A DNA stretch of 11,565 nucleotides from SIG480 sp045636165 (GTDB lineage: Bacteria; Bacillota; Clostridia; Oscillospirales; JAAYXM01), in contig JAZTWZ010000147.1 in assembly GCA_045636165.1 (NCBI GenBank), forward strand, positions 1 to 11,565. The letters run 5' to 3'. This document shows positions 6,977 through 11,565 of the stretch, piece by piece. Made by a program: the position numbers and the translations under genes. The notes under the pieces are model-generated. The model was not told where the DNA came from. It was given only the letters and a program-made list of their open reading frames with translations, and did no database searches. Within the stretch, counting starts at the first letter, position 1, and every line of letters begins with the position of its first letter.

Positions 6977-6989
6977 TTTAATGTAGAAT
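6961..6989 (+). promoter_or_regulatory. Sigma-A type promoter for ackA
   Basis: TTGCAA (6961-6966), a 17-nt spacer and TAGAAT (6984-6989) form a plausible housekeeping promoter. The start would be near 6996, giving an ackA leader of about 95 nt. The -35 lies inside the TTGCAAA/TTTGCAA palindrome, so a repressor or activator bound there would affect it. Confidence 0.6.
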
Positions 6990-6997
6990 ATATTACG

Positions 6998-7014
6998 CTG
7001 TCTGCATAAGACAG
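6998..7014 (+). other. Leader hairpin 1 upstream of ackA
   Basis: CTGTCT (6998-7003) and AGACAG (7009-7014) form a perfect 6-bp stem with a GCATA loop at the very start of the predicted ackA transcript. ACAGT (7011-7015) can alternatively pair with ACTGT (7032-7036). A 5'-end hairpin of this kind may stabilise the mRNA; no function is proven. Confidence 0.5.
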
Positions 7015-7040
7015 TAAGTAATTATATTTTAACTGTAAAA

Positions 7041-7059
7041 ACATCTTTTTTCAAGATGT
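7041..7059 (+). other. Leader hairpin 2 upstream of ackA
   Basis: ACATCTT (7041-7047) pairs perfectly with AAGATGT (7053-7059) around a TTTTC loop. No T-tract follows (CAAAAAGAATT), so it is not an intrinsic terminator. It leaves the GGAGG ribosome site at 7079-7083 free. Confidence 0.5.
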
Positions 7060-7092
7060 CAAAAAGAATTAATTTACGGAGGCAGATATACT

Positions 7093-8286
7093 ATGAAAAT
7101 TCTTGTTATCAACGCAGGAAGCTCCTCGCTCAAGTATCAGTTTATGGAGTCTGAAGGCGGAGAAGTTTTTGCAAAAGGTCTTTGCGAACGCATAGGCATT
7201 GACGGCAGACTTACTCATAAGGTTCCCGGTCGCGACGATGTAAAGGCAGATATTGCTATGCCGACACACGCAGAGGCAATTCAGTCTGTTCTTGATATCC
7301 TTGTTGACCCGACAAACGGCGTTATCGCTTCAACTGACGAAATCGCAGCTGTTGGTCACCGCGTTCTCCACGGTGGTATGGAGTTTGCAAAGAGCTGTCT
7401 TGTTGACGATGCTTGCATCAAGGCTGTTGAGAAGTGCATTCCGCTCGGTCCGCTTCATAACCCGGCAAACCTTATGGGCATTCATGCCTGCCAGGCTGTT
7501 ATGCCGAACACACCGCAGGTTGCAGTTTTCGACACAGCATTCCACATGACAATGCCGCCGAAAGCATACATATATCCGATTCCGTATGAATACTACGAAA
7601 AGGACAGCGTCCGTCGTTACGGCTTCCACGGCACAAGTCACCGCTATGTTTCAGCTCGTGCAATCGATATGCTCGGCAACCCCGAACATAGCAAGGTAAT
7701 CTGCTGCCACCTCGGAAACGGTTCATCCCTTTCTGCTGTTGTTGACGGTAAGTGCGTAGATACAAGTATGGGTCTTGGCCCGCTCGCAGGCTTCCTTATG
7801 GGTACTCGTTCAGGTGATATTGATGCTACTATCCTTGAGTATCTTATGGACCGTTACGGCTACGACATCAAGGAAATGAACAACATTCTCAACAAGAAAT
7901 CAGGTGTTCTCGGTATTTCAGGCGTAAGCTCTGACTTCCGTGACCTTGATGAAGCTGCTGCAAACGGTAACGAGCGCGCTCGTCTTGCTCTTGATAAGTT
8001 CATTTACGAAGTAAAGAAGTTCATCGGTGCTTATGCAACTGCAATGGGTGGCGTTGACGCTATCGTATTTACTGCAGGTATCGGTGAGAACTCAACTGAT
8101 CTCCGTAAGGACATCTGCTCAGGTCTTGAGTACATGGGTGTTGAAATTGACGCTGAGAAGAATAAGGTCCGTGGCAAAGAAGCTGATGTTTCAAGTGCAA
8201 ACTCAAAGGTAAAGATCTTTGTTATCCCGACAAACGAAGAGCTTATGATTGCAAAGGATACAGAAGAAATCGTAAAAGCTCTTTAA
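7093..8286 (+). CDS. ackA: Acetate kinase AckA
   Basis: Acetate kinase reversibly converts acetyl phosphate and ADP to acetate and ATP, the substrate-level phosphorylation step of acetate fermentation. The 397-residue length is standard. The ASKHA fold is evident from VINAGSSSLKYQ (5-16) with Asn7, GHRVLHGG (88-95) with Arg90, VFDTAFH (145-151) with catalytic Asp147, YGFHGTSHRYVS (176-187) with His179, and HLGNGSSLSAV (206-216). GTRSGDID (237-244) carries Arg239. FTAGIGENS (326-334) and NEELMIA (381-387) with Glu382 complete the set. All catalytic positions are intact. The ribosome site GGAGG (7079-7083) is strong, and codons look optimised (many GGT, CTT and AAG), suggesting high expression. 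Its usual partner pta (phosphotransacetylase) is not adjacent. It has its own promoter, a structured leader and a strong terminator, so it is probably a single-gene transcript. Confidence 0.98.
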   Translation: MKILVINAGSSSLKYQFMESEGGEVFAKGLCERIGIDGRLTHKVPGRDDVKADIAMPTHAEAIQSVLDILVDPTNGVIASTDEIAAVGHRVLHGGMEFAKSCLVDDACIKAVEKCIPLGPLHNPANLMGIHACQAVMPNTPQVAVFDTAFHMTMPPKAYIYPIPYEYYEKDSVRRYGFHGTSHRYVSARAIDMLGNPEHSKVICCHLGNGSSLSAVVDGKCVDTSMGLGPLAGFLMGTRSGDIDATILEYLMDRYGYDIKEMNNILNKKSGVLGISGVSSDFRDLDEAAANGNERARLALDKFIYEVKKFIGAYATAMGGVDAIVFTAGIGENSTDLRKDICSGLEYMGVEIDAEKNKVRGKEADVSSANSKVKIFVIPTNEELMIAKDTEEIVKAL

Positions 8287-8296
8287 TTAAAAATTT

Positions 8297-8332
8297 AACT
8301 CCCACGATACATTCCGTATCGTGGGAGTTTTT
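8297..8332 (+). terminator. Strong intrinsic terminator, probably bidirectional
   Basis: AACTCCCACGATAC (8297-8310) pairs perfectly with GTATCGTGGGAGTT (8316-8329) around an ATTCC loop, a 14-bp stem followed by a T-run. On the minus strand the stem is followed by AAATTTTTAATT, so it can also end the convergent DUF378 transcript. It lies 10 nt after the ackA stop and 18 nt past the DUF378 stop. Confidence 0.92.
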
Positions 8333-8350
8333 GTATGCAATCTCTCAAGA

Positions 8351-8575
8351 TTACATGTGGTCGCTCTGCTTGCGTGTTGTCATAATTGCCTCGTCTCTGA
8401 AGAAAAGGGAGATACACCAGATACCTGCAAGTCCGACGAGTGTGTAGATGATTCTACTGATAATTGAACCCTGACCGCCGAAAATAGCAGCGACAATATC
8501 AAACTGGAAGAGTCCGATTGAACCCCAGTTTATTGCACCGATAACGGTGAGAAGAAGAGCGAGTTTGTCAAACAT
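8351..8575 (-). CDS. DUF378 small membrane protein
   Basis: This is a 74-residue hydrophobic protein of the DUF378 family (PF04070), whose function is unknown. Family hallmarks are the ALLLTVIGAINWGSIGLF stretch (6-23), FDIVAAIFGG (25-34), and SRIIYTLVGLAGIWCISLFF (43-62). Two transmembrane helices are predicted by eye, at about 5-23 and 42-62, joined by a Gly-rich loop; a short polar tail (63-74) follows. There is no cleavable signal peptide. The ATG at 8575 is chosen because AAGGAG (8590-8585) stands 9 nt before it; an in-frame TTG at 8584 directly abuts that site and is too close. It is monocistronic, converges on ackA across a shared terminator, and diverges from asnS. Similar proteins are widespread in Firmicutes and are often annotated simply as DUF378 domain proteins. 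I do not assign a role. Confidence 0.85.
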   Translation of the reverse strand: MFDKLALLLTVIGAINWGSIGLFQFDIVAAIFGGQGSIISRIIYTLVGLAGIWCISLFFRDEAIMTTRKQSDHM

Positions 8576-8584
8576 TTTTTTCAA

Positions 8585-8590
8585 CTCCTT
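8585..8590 (-). promoter_or_regulatory. Ribosome binding site deciding the DUF378 start
   Basis: On the minus strand AAGGAG lies 9 nt before the ATG at 8575 and touches the alternative TTG at 8584, which excludes the TTG as the main start. Confidence 0.8.
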
Positions 8591-8628
8591 GTTTTGTTTT
8601 TTTAGCTACATAAGAAGTATTCCTTAAC

Positions 8629-8649
8629 ATTGCGATTGAAATTCGCAAT
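8629..8649. repeat. Inverted repeat in the DUF378-asnS intergenic region
   Basis: ATTGCGA and TCGCAAT form a perfect 7-bp inverted repeat with a 7-nt spacer, about 40-60 nt upstream of the DUF378 ribosome site and outside the asnS promoter. It may be an RNA hairpin in the DUF378 leader or a protein-binding site. The rest of this intergenic stretch (8650-8700) is A/T-rich; TATAAT on the minus strand near 8680-8685 is a possible but unsupported -10. Confidence 0.5.
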
Positions 8650-8705
8650 TTAAAGTGCAATTTGTGGAAATTTAAAAAAATTATACTAAATTTTGTATAG
8701 ACTTT

Positions 8706-8733
8706 TTGACAGATTTGTGTTTAAATATATAGT
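8706..8733 (+). promoter_or_regulatory. Sigma-A type promoter for asnS
   Basis: A perfect TTGACA (8706-8711), a 16-nt spacer and TATAGT (8728-8733) point at asnS. The predicted start near 8740 leaves only about 25 nt of leader, too short for a T-box riboswitch. It probably drives asnS, the aminotransferase gene and purB. Confidence 0.75.
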
Positions 8734-8750
8734 ATGTAGTTTTATGTAAT

Positions 8751-8754
8751 GGAG
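8751..8754 (+). promoter_or_regulatory. Ribosome binding site deciding the asnS start
   Basis: GGAG lies 9 nt before the ATG at 8764 and overlaps the upstream in-frame ATG at 8749, so translation should begin at 8764. Confidence 0.75.
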
Positions 8755-8763
8755 TTGAAATCA

Positions 8764-10152
8764 ATGAAGCTTACAAATGTAAGGGAGTTATTTAACTCGC
8801 CTGATTCCTTTTCAGGAAAAACCGTAACAGTCGGCGGCTGGGTAAGAACAGTTCGCGATTCAAAGGTGTTCGGTTTTATCGAGCTTAATGACGGTTCCTA
8901 TTTCAAAAGTGTCCAGATTGTTATTGATGACAGCCTTTCGAATTTTTCGGAGCTTGTTCACCTTAATGTCGGAAGTGCAGTCGTTGTTACCGGAAACTTT
9001 ATTCTTACTCCGGATGCAAAGCAGCCCTTCGAGATAAAGGCTACGGAAGTTTCCGTTGAGGGCGAATCTGCTCCCGATTATCCTCTTCAGAAGAAGAGAC
9101 ATTCTCTCGAGTTTCTACGAACAATCTCATATCTCCGCCCGAGAACAAACACATTCTCTGCAGTATTCCGCGTAAGAAGCGAAGCTGCATACGCAATTCA
9201 CAAGTTCTTTAACGAACGCGGCTTTGTATATGCACATACGCCGATTATCACAGGCAGCGACTGTGAAGGTGCAGGCGAGATGTTCAAGATAACTACTCTT
9301 GATATGGAAAATCCGCCGCGTACAGAGGACGGAAAGGTAGATTACTCCGAAGATTTCTTCGGCAGGGAAGCAAGCCTTACGGTTTCCGGTCAGCTCGAAG
9401 CTGAAACATTCGCTCTTGCTTTCGGAAAGACATATACCTTCGGTCCGACCTTCCGTGCTGAAAACTCAAATACAGCGCGTCACGCTGCAGAGTTCTGGAT
9501 GATTGAGCCGGAAATTGCTTTTGCAGACTTAAGCGATGATATGGAGCTTGCAGAAGCTATGGTAAAGTATGTTATCCGCCATGTCCTTGATAACTGCAAG
9601 GAAGAAATGAACTTCTTCATCAGCTTTGTCGATAAGGGTCTTATTGAACGCCTTGAGCATGTTGTAAATTCAGATTTCGGTGTTATGGAATATGCAGAAG
9701 GTATCAAAATTCTCGAACAGCATAAAGACAAGTTTGAGTATCCCGTATTCTTCGGTTGCGACCTTCAGACAGAGCACGAGCGCTTCCTCACAGAAGAGAT
9801 TATGAAGAAGCCGATGTTCCTCATCAACTATCCGAAGGAAATCAAGGCTTTCTATATGCGTCAGAATGACGACGGTAAAACCGTTGCAGCTATGGACCTT
9901 TTCGTTCCAGGTATCGGCGAGCTTATCGGCGGCAGCCAGCGTGAAGAGCGTTATGATGTTCTTGCTGCTAAGATGGATGAGATGGGTCTTAACCGCGAAG
10001 ATTACGATTGGTACTTGAACCTTCGTCGTTTTGGTGGCGTATCTCATGCAGGTTACGGTCTCGGTTTTGAGAGACTTATTATGTACCTCACGGGAATTTC
10101 CAACATCCGCGATGTTCTTCCGTTCCCGAGATGCACAGGCAAACTTTTGTAA
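8764..10152 (+). CDS. asnS: Asparaginyl-tRNA synthetase
   Basis: AsnRS, a class IIb aminoacyl-tRNA synthetase, charges tRNA-Asn with asparagine in the cytoplasm. From the ATG at 8764 it has 462 residues, the usual bacterial length. An N-terminal OB-fold anticodon-binding domain (about 18-105) includes TVGGWVRTVRDSK (22-34) and FGFIELNDGS (36-45). The catalytic core shows RTISYLRPRTNTF (119-131), then motif 1 around FFNERGFVYAHTPIIT (148-163). Motif 2 follows as TFRAENSNTARHAAEFWMIE (229-248). Motif 3 is GYGLGFERL (430-438) with the ATP-binding Arg437. The ASLTVSGQLEAETF stretch (203-216) and RTISYLRPR favour AsnRS over AspRS. An ATG at 8749 is rejected because it overlaps the ribosome site. 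The aminotransferase gene follows 24 nt downstream without a terminator, so cotranscription is likely. Codon use resembles that of ackA. Confidence 0.97.
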   Translation: MKLTNVRELFNSPDSFSGKTVTVGGWVRTVRDSKVFGFIELNDGSYFKSVQIVIDDSLSNFSELVHLNVGSAVVVTGNFILTPDAKQPFEIKATEVSVEGESAPDYPLQKKRHSLEFLRTISYLRPRTNTFSAVFRVRSEAAYAIHKFFNERGFVYAHTPIITGSDCEGAGEMFKITTLDMENPPRTEDGKVDYSEDFFGREASLTVSGQLEAETFALAFGKTYTFGPTFRAENSNTARHAAEFWMIEPEIAFADLSDDMELAEAMVKYVIRHVLDNCKEEMNFFISFVDKGLIERLEHVVNSDFGVMEYAEGIKILEQHKDKFEYPVFFGCDLQTEHERFLTEEIMKKPMFLINYPKEIKAFYMRQNDDGKTVAAMDLFVPGIGELIGGSQREERYDVLAAKMDEMGLNREDYDWYLNLRRFGGVSHAGYGLGFERLIMYLTGISNIRDVLPFPRCTGKLL

Positions 10153-10176
10153 ATTTATTATAGGAGAGAATATATT

Positions 10177-11457
10177 ATGGAAAAGATTTCATTCAAAAAC
10201 CTTTCTCGCGACGAGGCACTTAACCTCAAGGCTTCTCTTGAAAAAGAGTATGCTGATTATGTTGCCCAGGGTCTTAAGCTGGATATGTCAAGAGGTAAGC
10301 CCGCTCCGAATCAGCTCGATATGAGCGAAGACCTCTTCACAATTCTTTCAAAGAATTCAGATGTTGCAGATGTTTCACCTGATGTAAGAAACTACGGCGG
10401 AATGGACGGCATCCCTGAAATGAAGGCTCTTTTTGCTGAAATGCTCGGCGTAAAGACAACCGAAGTTGTTGTAGGCGGGAATGCAAGCCTTACAATGATG
10501 TTCGATATGGTTTCCCGTTCAGTTACTCACGGCGTAATGGGAAGCATTCCGTGGTGCAAGCTCCCGGAAGTTAAGTTCCTTTGCCCGGTTCCGGGATATG
10601 ACAGACACTTCGGTATCTGCGAATGCTTCGGAATTAAGATGATTCCGATTGCTATGGATGAAAACGGTCCGGATATGGCAGAAGTAAAGAAGTATGTTGA
10701 AAATGATGCATCCGTAAAGGGTATTTGGTGTGTACCGAAGTACTCCAACCCGAGCGGCATTACATATTCAGATGATGTAGTCCGTGCTTTTGCTGCTCTT
10801 AATCCTGCAGCAGAAGACTTCAGAATCTTCTGGGATAACGCTTATTGCGTACACGACCTTTACGATGAGTCTGATAAGCTTCTCAACATCCTTGATGAAT
10901 GCAGAAAAGCAGGAAAAGAGGATATGTGCTATATCTTCGCTTCAACCTCAAAGATTACATTCCCGGGTGCCGGCGTTGCAGTTATGGCAATGAGCGAAGC
11001 TAACATCGCTTCAAATAAGAAAGTTCTTACATATCAGATGATTGGTCCGGATAAGATCAACCAGCTCCGCCATGTAAGATACTTTAAGAATCTTGACGGC
11101 ATAAAGGCTCACATGAAGAAGCACGCAGCTATCATGGCTCCGAAGTTCGATATGGTTGTTGATACTCTCAATGCTGAGCTTTCAGGTCTTGATATTGCAA
11201 AGTGGACAAAGCCCAACGGCGGATACTTCATCAGCCTTGATGTTGTTGTCGGTTCAGCTAAGCGCGTTCACAAGCTTATGGCAGAAGCAGGCGTTGTTAT
11301 GACGGGTTGCGGTGCTACATTCCCGTACAGCAATGATCCCGAGGATGCAAACCTCAGAATCGCTCCGTCATACCCGACAGTTGAGGAACTTGCTATTGCT
11401 TCGAAGCTTCTTTGCCTCTGCGTAAAGCTTGCTGCACTTGAAAATATTTTAGGATAG
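10177..11457 (+). CDS. PLP-dependent aspartate aminotransferase (PF12897 type)
   Basis: This is a fold-type I PLP aminotransferase of the subgroup once labelled MocR-like and now Asp_aminotransf (PF12897), which includes the Corynebacterium glutamicum AspT enzyme. It probably interconverts aspartate and 2-oxoglutarate with oxaloacetate and glutamate; substrate choice is inferred from family. It has 426 residues and no DNA-binding domain. Signatures: LDMSRGKPAPNQLDMS (35-50), NYGGMDG (72-78), GGNASLTMMFDM (100-111), CPVPGYDRHF (136-145), YSNPSG with Asn191 (189-194), WDNAY with Asp220 and Tyr223 (219-223), and the PLP lysine Lys259 in STSKITFPGAG (256-266). Arg394 in LRIAPSYP (393-400) should bind the substrate carboxylate. 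AGGAGA (10162-10167) precedes the ATG. It lies between asnS (24 nt) and purB (11 nt), a context that supports aspartate as a substrate. Confidence 0.88.
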   Translation: MEKISFKNLSRDEALNLKASLEKEYADYVAQGLKLDMSRGKPAPNQLDMSEDLFTILSKNSDVADVSPDVRNYGGMDGIPEMKALFAEMLGVKTTEVVVGGNASLTMMFDMVSRSVTHGVMGSIPWCKLPEVKFLCPVPGYDRHFGICECFGIKMIPIAMDENGPDMAEVKKYVENDASVKGIWCVPKYSNPSGITYSDDVVRAFAALNPAAEDFRIFWDNAYCVHDLYDESDKLLNILDECRKAGKEDMCYIFASTSKITFPGAGVAVMAMSEANIASNKKVLTYQMIGPDKINQLRHVRYFKNLDGIKAHMKKHAAIMAPKFDMVVDTLNAELSGLDIAKWTKPNGGYFISLDVVVGSAKRVHKLMAEAGVVMTGCGATFPYSNDPEDANLRIAPSYPTVEELAIASKLLCLCVKLAALENILG

Positions 11458-11468
11458 GGTGGAGCCTT

Positions 11469-11565
11469 ATGAGAAATGTTTACGAATCTCCGCTTAACAC
11501 GCGTTATGCGAGTGCTGAGATGACAGAGCTTTTTTCTCCTGATACGAAGTTCCGTACATGGAGAA
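11469..11565 (+). CDS. purB: Adenylosuccinate lyase PurB (partial, N-terminus only)
   Basis: Only the first 32 codons are present before the right edge. They read MRNVYESPLNTRYASAEMTE and then a stretch ending FSPDTKFRTWR, matching the typical start of adenylosuccinate lyase (SPLSTRYAS, MSYIFSPDNKFRTWR in related proteins). PurB releases fumarate from SAICAR and adenylosuccinate in purine synthesis, where the nitrogen comes from aspartate. The ribosome site GGTGGAG is close to the ATG. The gene begins 11 nt after the aminotransferase stop with no terminator between, so the two are likely cotranscribed. Catalytic residues lie outside the window, and the assignment rests on the N-terminal match alone. 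Confidence 0.85.
   Translation, partial: MRNVYESPLNTRYASAEMTELFSPDTKFRTWR

Noticed and set aside
7041..7059. Intrinsic terminator or attenuator in the ackA leader
   Set aside because: The hairpin is followed by CAAAAAGAATT rather than a T-tract, so termination is not expected.
8640..8763. T-box riboswitch upstream of asnS
   Set aside because: The promoter leaves only about 25 nt of leader, and no AGGGTGGNACCGCG-like T-box sequence or antiterminator is present.
10177..11457. MocR-type transcription regulator
   Set aside because: An older family label suggests it, but the protein has no N-terminal helix-turn-helix domain and is an enzyme-length aminotransferase.

Overview
The window is a chromosomal housekeeping segment, most probably from a gut-type member of the class Clostridia (Oscillospirales/Ruminococcaceae-like; inferred from protein styles, not proven). 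Pointers are the rapZ-whiA pairing, an HPr paralogue without the catalytic His, a MurD with an SDGKT P-loop, a DUF378 membrane protein, moderate A+T content, strong AGGAG-type ribosome sites and consensus sigma-A promoters. I see no mobile element, CRISPR array, rRNA, tRNA, phage or toxin-antitoxin gene, and no gene-free stretch above 300 bases.

Left block (1-3928, all minus strand, read right to left): mtaB (tRNA A37 methylthiotransferase), murB (peptidoglycan precursor reductase), rapZ/yvcJ (nucleotide-binding protein) and whiA (DNA-binding regulator, cut by the left edge). Gaps are 43, 12 and 18 nt, so this looks like one operon. The yvcK gene that usually sits between rapZ and whiA is absent here.

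Middle (3929-6953): a divergent promoter region separates mtaB from a plus-strand gene for a 79-residue HPr-fold protein that lacks the phospho-accepting His. A hairpin with a broken T-tract follows it, then murD. The murD stop codon overlaps the stop of the convergent gene tmcAL (tRNA-Met cytidine acetate ligase, minus strand) by 6 bp.

Right block (6954-11565): ackA (acetate kinase) stands alone behind a promoter built on a TTGCAA palindrome and a structured leader of about 95 nt. A strong hairpin terminator, probably serving both directions, separates it from a convergent small DUF378 membrane-protein gene. asnS (asparaginyl-tRNA synthetase), a PF12897-type aspartate aminotransferase and the beginning of purB (adenylosuccinate lyase) then run as a likely operon from a TTGACA promoter. 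Aspartate is a shared theme: one gene makes or consumes it, the others act on pathways that draw on it.

Most of the window is well-known biology. The points most worth a second look are the His-less HPr near the whiA cluster, the missing yvcK, the palindromic divergent promoter and structured leader at ackA, and the aspartate-themed gene set. I found no convincing undescribed system.
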